Below are positions 23,006 through 32,466 of a stretch of DNA of 64,000 nucleotides, one piece after another; the stretch's first letter is position 1; every line of letters starts with the position of its first letter. The stretch covers positions 6,572,001-6,636,000 of the forward strand of contig OX337228.1 of the NCBI GenBank assembly GCA_946965045.2, read 5' to 3'. This DNA is from Epithemia pelagica (Eukaryota > Bacillariophyta > Bacillariophyceae > Surirellales > Surirellaceae). Under the pieces are notes generated by a model. It was not told where the DNA came from. It was given only the letters and a program-made list of their open reading frames with translations, and did not search any database. A program made the position numbers and the translations under genes.

Positions 23006-24484
23006 ATGGCTGACTACCCACCACCGGCCGATAAAATCAAAGACGATACCAATGATACCAAGGATGCCGGCGATTCCGATTCCGTCGACCTTCATGATAT
23101 TACAGACGTGACCTTGGGTCCGGATGGCGGCGGTGCCCACACCATGGTTGCCACCAAAAGCGCCAGCGAGGTTTCGGCCCGCCAACGACGCACCAAGAAA
23201 CTCTTGATCTACGCTGCCATTGCGACAGTAGTGTTGTGCATTATCATTGGTATTGCAGTGGGAGTTTCGGGAGGTGGTGGCAGCAGCAGTGGATCGACGG
23301 TGGGTGTGACACTTCCTAAACCCCAAGTCGAAGAGTCCACACTGGAGCGAAACCGAAAGACCTTGACGCAGATCCTCATCCCGAGATACACGGCTCGTGG
23401 TATGGATATGGCCCCCGTCAGCGAGCCCGACACTTTCCAAAACCGTGCCCTGGATTATGTGGCCGGTTCCGAACTCTTTGAAGAGCTTACTGCCGACCAA
23501 AACGTGGAACGGTACGCCGCCGTCGTCTTTTACTTGTCCACATTTCGACAGCCCCATCTTTTGAACCAGAACTTGCAACCCTGGCAGCGCAATCGAAACT
23601 GGTTGGCCAATACCGAAATCTGTCTGTGGGAAGGTATCGAATGTAACGCAAATGAATCCGTGGTCGGTATTGTTCTCCCAGAAAACAGAATGTCTGGAAC
23701 TTTGCCGTTCGAGTTGTCTCTTTTGGACAACCTGTCCAAGCTTGATCTGACTTCCAACTTGATTTATATGGACGAGAACAACCATGGATTATGGAGCATG
23801 CTTCCTGGCCTGCGACAACTTCTCATGGATGACAACTTTGTGATCAGCGAAACCGGAATCCCTGAGGAGTTTGCGGATTTGTCCAGTATTGAGAAAATAT
23901 CGCTCTCTTTCAACTTGCTCCAAGGTTCCTTCAACGAAGGTGTGTTTGGATCTATGGAATCTCTGATGCATTTCGAAGCGGAATCCAACTACATCTCGGG
24001 TAGTCTTCCCGATGACATGCTCAAGCTTCCTCGATTGACCTACATTTACATGCGCCGCAACTCCCTCGAGCTCACCCTGGCCGACATTCTCGTACCAGGC
24101 AACTTGCCGTCTCTCTTTGCCCTGTGGCTCGATGGAAATTCCATTACGGGCAACATTCCCGCTTCGATTGGTGGATTCACCTCTCTGGCATCTCTCAGTA
24201 TTACCGGCACTCAGTTGGCTGGTCCCATTCCTCCCGAAATGGCACAGTTGACCGACTTGCAACGTTTGTGGTTGTACGAAAACCAACTGACGGGCGAGAT
24301 TCCAGTCAATGTGGCCAACGCATGGAGCAACATTGAAGTCCTTGAAGTGTACGGCAATGATCTGGTGGGTACCATGCCGCCTTCCATTTGTGCGGCCGTG
24401 GCCGCGTCCGACTACGAGTTGGCCATTTTGTCGGCCGACTGTGGCGAAATCGACTGCCAGGATTGCTGCACGGAATGTTACTAA
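23006..24484 (+). CDS. Single-pass membrane leucine-rich-repeat protein
   Basis: A single exon of 492 residues. A hydrophilic N-terminus (about 65 residues, Asp-rich, then RQRRTKK) leads into one transmembrane helix (about 67-90, LLIYAAIATVVLCIIIGIAVGV), then a Gly/Ser linker. The positive-inside rule places the N-terminus in the cytosol and the rest outside. Residues about 190-215 (RNRNWLANTEICLWEGIEC) resemble the LRR N-cap of plant receptors. At least eight plant-type LRRs follow, with segments such as LWLDGNSITGNIPASIG and LWLYENQLTGEIPVNV, and a Cys-rich end (CGEIDCQDCCTEC). No kinase domain exists. Such receptor-like LRR proteins are numerous in diatoms, and their ligands are unknown. 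Confidence 0.88.
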   Translation: MADYPPPADKIKDDTNDTKDAGDSDSVDLHDITDVTLGPDGGGAHTMVATKSASEVSARQRRTKKLLIYAAIATVVLCIIIGIAVGVSGGGGSSSGSTVGVTLPKPQVEESTLERNRKTLTQILIPRYTARGMDMAPVSEPDTFQNRALDYVAGSELFEELTADQNVERYAAVVFYLSTFRQPHLLNQNLQPWQRNRNWLANTEICLWEGIECNANESVVGIVLPENRMSGTLPFELSLLDNLSKLDLTSNLIYMDENNHGLWSMLPGLRQLLMDDNFVISETGIPEEFADLSSIEKISLSFNLLQGSFNEGVFGSMESLMHFEAESNYISGSLPDDMLKLPRLTYIYMRRNSLELTLADILVPGNLPSLFALWLDGNSITGNIPASIGGFTSLASLSITGTQLAGPIPPEMAQLTDLQRLWLYENQLTGEIPVNVANAWSNIEVLEVYGNDLVGTMPPSICAAVAASDYELAILSADCGEIDCQDCCTECY

Positions 24485-24957
24485 AGAGAATCAGAATAAA
24501 TAATGCGCAGTACGAGACACTGTGAAAGTGCTACTCGAATGAACATTTCGAAACACTCACTTCCATTCCACTACCACTACATTAGATCAAATTAATAAGT
24601 TACATGTTACAAGAAGAGTGTGGTTGGTAATCTTATCATAGTTGACCGAATGGTTTTGGAAGTTTGAATGGGTAGCAGTTCAAGTGTGTGTACCTTTCGA
24701 CGGACGGACTCAATCACGGGGAGTCGGGGGGGCAACCCTAAACCCTCTATAGATCATGGTGAGACAGACAGACTCTTCCAGCGCGAGTTGGGGGGCAACC
24801 CTATAGAAACCCTAACTATATAGATCATGGTTCGACAGACAGACTCTTCCAGTCCTTGTTTTGTTGCGCACTCATCCGATTGAACATATTATTCGTACCC
24901 AGGATAAGAATTTTAGTAATTTTATCCTCATTTGAGTCGCACAAAACCTCTTTTTTA
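24485..24957. other. Intergenic space before the Crypton element
   Basis: It holds the LRR 3' UTR and the 70-base tandem duplication. No gene is seen. Confidence 0.5.
24719..24862. repeat. Imperfect tandem duplication, about 70 bases
   Basis: Two head-to-tail copies share GGGGGGCAACCCTA, TATAGATCATGGT and GACAGACAGACTCTTCCAG. The second has an insertion containing AAACCCTAACTA. Both carry CCCTAA-type (telomere-like) hexamers. The block lies directly left of the Crypton region. Confidence 0.85.
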
Positions 24958-25181
24958 TCCTGAGATTGCTTATCTCGTGACCAATAACGGAGATTATCCG
25001 CTGGATAAAATGCCTTATTTGTAGTGGGATAAGGCCTGTCCGTCATCAATTCCTCGTACTTCTATCTAGTAACCGGCATGCGCGAACACAACGCCCGTCT
25101 AACCCGACATCCTCCCAGCATTGCCAACCCAAAGACACCGACAATGCTCTTTCGTAGTAACCGTCCAATGACCAATTATCC
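24902..25181. promoter_or_regulatory. Cluster of GGATAA/TTATCC motifs at left end
   Basis: Seven copies of the hexamer in either orientation lie within 280 bases: 24902, 24922, 24955, 24994, 25003, 25027 and 25176. Two more occur at the right end (32760, 32808). They may be recombinase or regulator binding sites, which is inference from clustering only. Confidence 0.4.
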
Positions 25182-25297
25182 CAAATGCCGAATAACCATC
25201 TCGCCGTCATCAACGTAATTACGATATCTAAAGACTAGTAATGCCTATTCAAAAAATTTGTTTGTTTGTTTCGTTGCGCTTTCTTCCACCTTCCACC

Positions 25298-28200
25298 ATG
25301 CCCCGATCTTCCCGAGCATCGTCGTCGTCGAATCGTTCCTGTTCGTCTCGTCGTCGTACCAGCACGAATGCCCCACGCAACGAAGTGAACGAAGAAGATG
25401 ATGCAAGAGAAGTTGTTCGTGTCGGACGCCGTGTCCAATTCCCTGTCATGACAGTACTTCCTCCGAGTACACCTCCAACAAACACAGCAACAGCAAATAC
25501 TCCTACAAACAATTCTCCTACGACAACATTGTCTCCTAACGATGACAATGATGATGAATCTACCATGGATAATCATTCCACTAGTCCTGCCCACAATCAA
25601 CAGGCTTCCCCATCCCCCCGTCGTACTCGCGCACCGCAATCGTTACTGGCCGCAGCACGTGGACAAACCTCTATAACCAACCCGACACTCCCTACTCCAC
25701 GAATGACAATTGGCGAAATGCGGGCCATCACCCACCAAATTATGGATACCCTTATGCGCAAGAACACCCGCGATGCCTATAAGTACCGGATTTTAGAGTT
25801 TCGCGGTTTCTGTGCCACAATATACAATTTCCAACCCGAGTGTACACGTTACACTGTCACGGGTGATAAGCTTTACCAATTTCTCTTCTACCAGGTTTTC
25901 CGGGACCAGAAAACCAACAATAAGAAACCTGGTGTATTTAATGTGAGTGACTACGACAGACTGGAGCAAAAATATGTCGCACTCCTTGCTGATAACCAGG
26001 GAACTATCATTGGCAACGAACGTGCTATTTTGGACCAAATGGAACCAGACAATCCGCTCGGTTTTTCCTCCATTTCAACGTACAGAGCTGCTGTACGAAA
26101 GTTATATGACTACCAAGCGGAAGAAGGAAACGGTAGCAATTCTCTTAATTGGGATACCCAAATATGTACCCAAGGCGTTAAGACCTTGTTAAAGATTGTA
26201 GAGGTAAGTACAAAAACTACTGCACGGAACATAAATCTGGACATATGTAATTATCTCACACTTTCTTTCCTTCACAGGGTCGCTCAGCCCGTGTTGCCAA
26301 ACGGAACTACCAGGAGAAAGTAAAGGAATGCTCCCCATTTGAGCACACTGAATTAGTTGGCAAGATTGAAGAATCTTTTTGGCTCACTGGCTGCAGCAAA
26401 ACAGATATTCGCACAACGTTTACGTCACTCAGAAACCGGTTCTCATTTCTTATGAACTATGCTTCTATTCTCAGAAGCGAAAGCCTTCACCTGGCTGAGC
26501 TTTCTGACCTCCGCGTATTCCCCATTAAGTGCAGACAAGACCACGACTCGATGGACATTGTTCTTATGCAGTTTTTCACGGGCAAAACCGTAAAATCCAA
26601 TTCGCCATCGCAATTTGCCCGCGCAACCAGACACCGCGATGTTTTGTCATGTCCGTTGGGCGCTTTAGCGATCTACCTGGTATACCGATTCTCCACCAAC
26701 GTTGAGTTCACCCCAGACTTCCGTTTTCCCGATCTTCGCATTAACTCGGAATGGTTTGACACAAAGATTTTGGTCGAGTTGGGTTCAGACCCCAACCGTC
26801 AAATGGACCAGCAATCTTTCCGTCGTGAACTTTCGAAGGTCTTTAAGAAACTCGGTATAGTATCTGACCATGTTACTCACTGGTGTCGCCACACGGCGCC
26901 TACTCACTGCGAGTTCAAGGAGTTGTCACCTGACTTCGTCAAACAACTCGGTAAGTCTGATTGTTGTTTCATTGTTTCTATGGACATGCATCTCACCATT
27001 CTGTTTTTCTTTCAACAGGCAACTGGGAACGCGACACCCAGGAATCGCGTTACAGTGCCAAAGTTCCCATTTCAGTGATTCGCTGTATGGGAGGCTTTGA
27101 AGTCTCCGAAGGCTATTGGTTGCCCCGCGGTAATGTCAAAGTCCCATCTGAGTTGGAGCAACTTGTCTGGCCATGGATCGAAGGTGCGGAACTCTACGTC
27201 GCTGGGTACGATGACGAAGAGGACGAAGCGGGCATGTCAATGGAGCATCCCACTGCCATGGAATTCCTCCGTTTGCTAAAGTTTTTGCGACGCATATTTA
27301 TTCAGGACATGGCGGCGATGTTATGCATCTTAGACACACCCACAGCGGATGCCCGAGCGTCACAACGACTTTCTCACGACCTGTTCAAGCGTTTTCCTCT
27401 TTTTTCCTCTCCTCTTTTCACGGATTATACAGCCAAAATGAAGGAACAGCTACAATTGGCAAACAGAGTTGACAAGGATCCCAACACTCGTCGAATCGAC
27501 CAATGTTTGCCCGGTATTAACAAACGATTTGACATTTTGGGCAACAGCATGGCGAGGATCGAACGGTCAATGGAGGATGTCCATACACGTATGGAAGACG
27601 ACATGTTTACAACCGCGGACAACTTCCACCAATTGGAAATCCGCATCAACCACGAGGCGAAAAAGCGGCAAATCGCATTCACAGACGCCCTCGGATCTTT
27701 TTTTCACCGAGGAATTTCAGAACGCACAATGGATTTGCAGACATACGCAACAAACCTGGCGCAGTCGCCACACAACAACAATGGTCTCTCGCCCAATGGG
27801 ATTTCGCCAAGTCCCAACAACGAAATCCCTGTGGCCCCTGACATGGGAACGACCGACACTCAAACCCTCCCCCTGGATATCCTCACTGCAGAAGTACCAT
27901 CTCCACACAACGGTAATGAGGCGACAATGCAACAACAGCCTCTACCTGACAATACGGCACCTACGAGGAATAACGAGCCAGACGACGCTACGGACGAGCT
28001 TACGAGGGTGTCTAACAAAGTGATGTCTTTCCGTTTTATTGGTAACAACAGCAGTCTGTGTTTGGCGGAAATCTACCAGGAGTTTTTTGGACTTGGTGAG
28101 TTCCAAGGGATTCCTGTTGATGGTGGCTTCTTCGCTCTGGAACAACAATACAAGACGAAATGGCGGTCTGGGTATTCTCCATCTGAAAAAAATTTTTTCT

Positions 28201-28400
28201 CCCGTGCACAAGCTTTGGTGAAAGGTGTTGCAGCGAAAGTACAAGTCAACGACGGTGTCTGGAACAGTGTTGTGGAGGAACAATGTCAATTATGGGACCA
28301 ATACGTGAAACAAAAGGGTGTATCGGGAGCCTTGCGTTATTTACAGAGTACCGGGGAAATTCGCACAAAGGGCAAACGCAAACGGGATATAGTTAACTAA
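25298..28400 (+). CDS. Crypton tyrosine recombinase (transposase)
   Basis: Three exons (25298-26203, 26278-26950, 27019-28400; introns of 74 and 68 bases) encode 986 residues. An in-frame ATG at 25241 would add 19. The N-terminus is Ser/Thr/Pro-rich. The tyrosine-recombinase domain shows the box I region LRSESLHLAELSDL, a conserved Lys region, HWCRH (His and Arg), GNW, and the catalytic Tyr in ESRYSAKVP. Then comes MGGF and the Crypton-typical trail LPRGNVKVPSELEQLVWPW. Residues about 860-960 (YQEFFGLGEFQGIPVDGG, KTKWRSGYSPSEKNFFSRAQ) resemble the GCR1_C DNA-binding domain found at the C-terminus of many Crypton recombinases. A coiled-coil region lies between. All catalytic positions look intact. 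Confidence 0.88.
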
Positions 28401-28516
28401 TGGTTGGTGCCTTCTTGATTGAAGGCGGGTGGTGGTGGGACAATCATGAACTATATCTAAAGTATTAACCCAATAGTCTCGAATCTGCCAAATACTATAT
28501 TTCTTTCTATAGTTAA

Positions 28517-29098
28517 TTATTCACTAATAACAGACTGTGCCAATGAATCACTTTCAAGATTGACAAGGCGCTCCTCCATATGGCCTATTCGTACACTCAA
28601 TCCGTCCATCTGTTTTACAATTGTTTCCAACATTGCCTCTACGCGTCTGTTTGAGTCATGCTCCTGTCCATAGATCTGGGGTGTATCAATTTCTCCCGAC
28701 CCAATGACATCTGGCTGAACGTCCACTGTCATGCCTTTTCTTGTATTCCTTCGACTGGTCTTGGTCTTCTCATCCACCAAATTTTCTGACTGCTTTTTCT
28801 GATAAATAAGAAACTCGTTTGAGAAAATAATGTAATGAGGGTTTTTTTCAATAATAGCCATTGCACCTTCAGCATTATGCGGTACTCGCAAGTTCTGAGG
28901 GGCATAAGCCACTTTCTGACCGTCAGCAAACTGTACGGTAACGCGCCCTTTCTTCTTATAGGGATCGGGTAACCTTGTAACCCAACCACAATGATCCTTC
29001 CGTTGCGACCATTGAGATCGGACAGCGACCACATCCCCTAACTTCCAGCGGCAGATCCTAGGAGAATCGACAAAGCTCCGAGGAGACTCGTCATCCAT
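28517..29098 (-). CDS. SH3/Tudor-like protein with coiled coil (element cargo)
   Basis: A 193-residue frame from the ATG at 29098. Residues about 12-75 (CRWKLGDVVAVRSQW, CGWVTRLPDPYKKKGRVTVQF, ADGQKVAYAPQNLRV) have the strand pattern of a small beta barrel of the SH3, Tudor or chromo type: W-x-lGD-x-V, then a G-x-V-T strand, then V-x-F-x-DG and a closing strand. Such folds bind modified histones, nucleic acid or proline-rich peptides. The C-terminal 35 residues (RRVEAMLETIVKQMDGLSVRIG...) form a likely coiled coil. It is encoded against the recombinase, 117 bases past its end, and divergent from the next gene. The function is unknown. Confidence 0.6.
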   Translation of the reverse strand: MDDESPRSFVDSPRICRWKLGDVVAVRSQWSQRKDHCGWVTRLPDPYKKKGRVTVQFADGQKVAYAPQNLRVPHNAEGAMAIIEKNPHYIIFSNEFLIYQKKQSENLVDEKTKTSRRNTRKGMTVDVQPDVIGSGEIDTPQIYGQEHDSNRRVEAMLETIVKQMDGLSVRIGHMEERLVNLESDSLAQSVISE

Positions 29099-29292
29099 TG
29101 TCTCAGAGAACTCTAGGTTTTGATAAATATTGGTTGCACGAGTCAAACGGACTGGAAATGGTATGGATCCATCCAATGCAATCCAATGAACTGAGAAGTT
29201 TCCTGTCGACTCCACTCGCAAACATTGGAGACTTGACGACCGCACGATTTGACAACAAACAACAATCAAACAACTTTGGCCATAAACCAAGG
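29099..29292. promoter_or_regulatory. Divergent promoter inside the element
   Basis: These 194 bases separate the SH3-like gene (-) and the first FFTFHG gene (+). The plus frame is open through here, but the first strong ATG with a nuclear-protein-like start is at 29293. Confidence 0.4.
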
Positions 29293-30324
29293 ATGGATCC
29301 TAAGAAAAAGGTCAAGGACGAACCAACAAATTCGTCTCCTAACAACAATCAGGTCATCTACATACTTGATTCTTCGTCGGAAAGTTCCACTCCTATGAGC
29401 GAAGGAAAGCAACAACCAAAAACCGATCCCGACGAAAAAGTCGAGGATAAAATCATGGGTCCTACGGCTGGAAAAGGCAAGGAGAAAAACAATCCTGATG
29501 GAAAAGAGGAGAGTGACAAAAAAGGCGAGGAGATCGAGAATGAGAAGAGCAACAAAATTTTGGGAAAGCGCAAAAAAGCTCCACCCTCTGCCAATACGAC
29601 TGAGGGAGTCAACAACATCGTCGGTCCTGTTCCTGTTTCTACTCCATCCCAATCGATTCCCAACTCAACCGCGCTTGGTAGTACTCTTTTCCCAACACAA
29701 ATGACTACCAACATGACCACTCCTCTTTCCATGTCGGGGGCCAATCTCAACCCGGTCTGTCCCCTTACAACGCACAACCTTCCTATAAACCTTCCTGTTC
29801 TTCAACAGAGTGGCAATCTCGGGCCTGGAAAATATAAACGATTCTTCACTTTCCACGGATTCAACCGTATTCCTCGGACTAACACCGAAGCGAAAGACTT
29901 CATATCGTGCTTTCTCCGGTATTTGGATTCGGAGGGAGACATCTTGTCCTTTCACTCCCGGTCGCTAATGGATCATGAAGACACTAAAACTTACCGCAGT
30001 GGTATCCCAAATGGTATGCGCTTGGTCCGCCTGGACGTATACCATCACCGTCATCCCGATTTCATCCATGAGCGGAAATTGTTTCCATGCCAAGTTGTAC
30101 AGACGTTTCTGTTGTATGCTGCTGGTATTCCTGTACTCCGTATCACCATGTCAGAGCCTAAAATTCATATCATGGAATCGGCGACTGTTTCTGGTTACAT
30201 TCATTTCGGTACTCGTCATATCGAATCTCCTGATGAACCGAACCAGGCAGTCGTACCGTGTAAGATTGCTGTCAGTCCCGTTGGTGATTCTGGCACCGTG
30301 ACTACCTTTTACCCCCATCCGTAG
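29293..30324 (+). CDS. FFTFHG-family protein 1 (element cargo)
   Basis: 343 residues from the ATG at 29293; in-frame ATGs at 29158 and 29176 are alternatives. The N-terminus carries PKKKVKDE, a basic nuclear-localisation-like run overlapping a SUMO-acceptor consensus (VKDE). It is followed by VIYILDSSSESS, which fits a SUMO-interacting motif (hydrophobic core then Ser/acidic). A charged, low-complexity middle leads to a folded C-terminal domain (about 175-343). That domain starts KYKRFFTFHGFN, runs through a FIPNGMRL-like turn (here GIPNGMRLVRLDVYHHRH) and ends in FQVV-type and GIPVLRITMSEPKI strands. The same domain plan is found in the next gene. I know no family with this core. It may be a DNA- or chromatin-associated accessory factor, which is inference. 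Confidence 0.65.
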   Translation: MDPKKKVKDEPTNSSPNNNQVIYILDSSSESSTPMSEGKQQPKTDPDEKVEDKIMGPTAGKGKEKNNPDGKEESDKKGEEIENEKSNKILGKRKKAPPSANTTEGVNNIVGPVPVSTPSQSIPNSTALGSTLFPTQMTTNMTTPLSMSGANLNPVCPLTTHNLPINLPVLQQSGNLGPGKYKRFFTFHGFNRIPRTNTEAKDFISCFLRYLDSEGDILSFHSRSLMDHEDTKTYRSGIPNGMRLVRLDVYHHRHPDFIHERKLFPCQVVQTFLLYAAGIPVLRITMSEPKIHIMESATVSGYIHFGTRHIESPDEPNQAVVPCKIAVSPVGDSGTVTTFYPHP

Positions 30325-30562
30325 GTAGAGTAAAGAGAATAACTATGTAATAAATTATGAGAGTACCAATAACAGAGTACCAATAGCACTATTTAACAAC
30401 AGTATAGACAAATTTGTTTCCCGATTTTGTCATTTAACTGCACATTTATGTGGCAAAATTTTGGGTGAATACAAAGGACTGAAATTTCTATTCTTGTAGT
30501 AGATTCCTTATTCCCAATTCGCAAAAAAGACGTAACATCTTATAGTCATAAAAACATCCATT

Positions 30563-31267
30563 ATGGATGTTAATAGGGGAGTATGGCCGTACTTAGAGGG
30601 TCGGCATTACAACGTTGAACCTTTCGCCACTGATAACCAGTATGCATGGAACGACAGGATTAAACAGTTTTTCACTTTCCATGGAGATGACGTGAACCAA
30701 CCAACCAAAATACAACGCATTGTACAAGAGGTTTTAAATATTATGGGAGAAGATGCAACACCTAGAGGGTTCTCTCTTGAAGAAGGTACAAGCAATACAT
30801 ATTACACCGAGTGCCGTTTCCATCGATTTATTCCCGACGGCGCACATATCAAATCTATGGACTTATATCGTATGGATAACAAGAACGGGAACAACCACAG
30901 GATCACATACCAGGTTACGTCATCGCGAATTCTCTACCTAAGTGGAAATCCTGTTATGCGAATTAAATCAACTCTACCGGAACTGTATGTTTTTAACCAA
31001 GACTGGCTACTTCTTGAAATACAAAGGTCCGAGAATACTGAGTCGGTACAATCAAAGACTGGTATTTGTATATCTAACCACATGTTGGATTCGATCCCAG
31101 ATCAAGACCCCAACACAATTCATCCGAGAGACTTTTACCTGGTTGTTCCGTTAGGCAATTGGACTTCGCGTCTGCAGGGAACAGTGGAACGAGACGAATT
31201 TAACCAAATTAAGAGGGGAGAATCGCCCAATAACCGTAATGTTCGAAGGCGTACATCTAGGTACTAA
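30563..31267 (+). CDS. FFTFHG-family protein 2 (element cargo)
   Basis: 234 residues in a single exon. DRIKQFFTFHGDDV (about residues 30-43), FIPDGAHIKSMDLYRMDN, ITYQVTSSRILYLSGNPVMRI and LPELYVF align in order with the C-terminal domain of the preceding protein, so the two are paralogues. This copy lacks the long charged N-terminus and ends in a basic Arg-rich tail (NVRRRTSRY). It lies 238 bases downstream in the same direction. The local duplication inside the element suggests two diverged partners, perhaps a heteromer. The function is unknown. Confidence 0.65.
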   Translation: MDVNRGVWPYLEGRHYNVEPFATDNQYAWNDRIKQFFTFHGDDVNQPTKIQRIVQEVLNIMGEDATPRGFSLEEGTSNTYYTECRFHRFIPDGAHIKSMDLYRMDNKNGNNHRITYQVTSSRILYLSGNPVMRIKSTLPELYVFNQDWLLLEIQRSENTESVQSKTGICISNHMLDSIPDQDPNTIHPRDFYLVVPLGNWTSRLQGTVERDEFNQIKRGESPNNRNVRRRTSRY

Positions 31268-31310
31268 AACACTTATAGTTTAAACGATTGGACTCAATGA
31301 TTTACGTAAT

Positions 31311-31784
31311 TTAGGGATTTTTACTGTCGAAAAAATCTTTGATATTTTTCTGCTTGTATTTCGTCTCCTCCGTCTTCTTATCAAACGGACGGAACACACG
31401 ACGATAAGATCCGTAATGCAAAATGGCATCTTCATTGTCAAACAAGGTGATGGCAGTCACTTTGTCATTCGGGTGGCCATGATCAACATCCTCCGGCTTG
31501 ATCACTTCATCCTTGGAGACAGGGGACGGTTGGTCCTTGAGGAAGGACGAAATGTCTTCATGTTCCTCGGTTAGGAAATCCTCGTAATCCGTTCCTTCCT
31601 CCTCTCTTTCAACTTCGTCCAGGTAGCCGCGGTTTTCCTTGGCTTCCCATTCATCAATTTTTTTCTGTAGGGACTTGGGGATGACCTTGTTGTAGTCTTC
31701 CTCCTCCTTGTCGTAGGAGGAATCCATGGACATCTCCAAGATTCGATCAAACGTAGTAGTAGACTTGTCGTCCTGAGAAACCAT
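31311..31784 (-). CDS. Acidic protein with C-terminal PCNA-binding (PIP) box
   Basis: 157 residues from the ATG at 31784, strongly acidic (many Glu/Asp between 20 and 110), with no recognised domain in the body. The last 13 residues contain QKNIKDFF (145-152), an exact match to the PCNA-interacting-peptide consensus Qxx(I/L/M)xx(F/Y)(F/Y). It sits at the very C-terminus, as in p21, FEN1 and DNA ligase I, and basic residues precede it (KYKQK). This predicts binding to the host sliding clamp. The gene converges on FFTFHG 2, with 43 bases between the stops, and diverges from the Cys-rich gene. Confidence 0.7.
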   Translation of the reverse strand: MVSQDDKSTTTFDRILEMSMDSSYDKEEEDYNKVIPKSLQKKIDEWEAKENRGYLDEVEREEEGTDYEDFLTEEHEDISSFLKDQPSPVSKDEVIKPEDVDHGHPNDKVTAITLFDNEDAILHYGSYRRVFRPFDKKTEETKYKQKNIKDFFDSKNP

Positions 31785-32082
31785 GGTGAATATTGTTACC
31801 GTATTTCGTGTGGATGCAATAAATTTGTAGTGTGTACCAAGTGAACGCGTGCCTAGACCTACAGAGAGCAAAGTCAACTTCTTAAACCAGCGCGTATAAA
31901 TATCTATAATACGAAAACTCAGTGTTCGTACCATCAGGTGCAAGTAAGACATGAACATATAGGAAGAAAACAACTGAAAATAACGGTTCGAGAGGCAAGC
32001 CAGTCAATAAGTTTGGGCGCCATCGTGGGTGAGATTTCAACAACACACGATACTCGAAACAAACAAACAAACGAGGTATACG

Positions 32083-32466
32083 ATGGCGACAAACGACGCG
32101 TTATGGTGTGGACAATGTCGAAGTCACAGTTGTATGGAATGCGACAGAATATTTCTACAGGCCATGCGTAGTCAAGTTGAATACTGTATGTCGGGGAAGG
32201 ACAATAAGGTGATGAAGAGGAGGAAAGAAGGAAAGGAACAAAAAGTAAAGCTACAAGCAGTCCAAGCAAGAAACGCAACTGAAGCATATTTGTCAACGAC
32301 GAAAAGGAAACTACTATTCCAGAGTTGCATTCATTCTACTTCTACTACAAAGAAAATGAAAAAAGGAAAGATTGTGTCAGAGAGGCAGCAATCAACGAGA
32401 ACGATACAACACGATGGTGATTTGTCCAAAAAGATTGTGCAGGAGAACAAAGAGGATAGAGAATAG
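32083..32466 (+). CDS. Small Cys-rich basic protein (element cargo)
   Basis: 127 residues from the ATG at 32083. Near the N-terminus CGQCRSHSCMEC gives a CX2CX4CX2C cluster that could bind zinc. The rest is Lys/Arg/Gln-rich with repeated basic runs (KVMKRRKEGKEQK, TTKKMKKGK), typical of nucleic-acid-binding or nuclear proteins. It diverges from the PIP-box gene with 298 bases between starts and is the last gene before the right end. There is no family match. Confidence 0.5.
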   Translation: MATNDALWCGQCRSHSCMECDRIFLQAMRSQVEYCMSGKDNKVMKRRKEGKEQKVKLQAVQARNATEAYLSTTKRKLLFQSCIHSTSTTKKMKKGKIVSERQQSTRTIQHDGDLSKKIVQENKEDRE

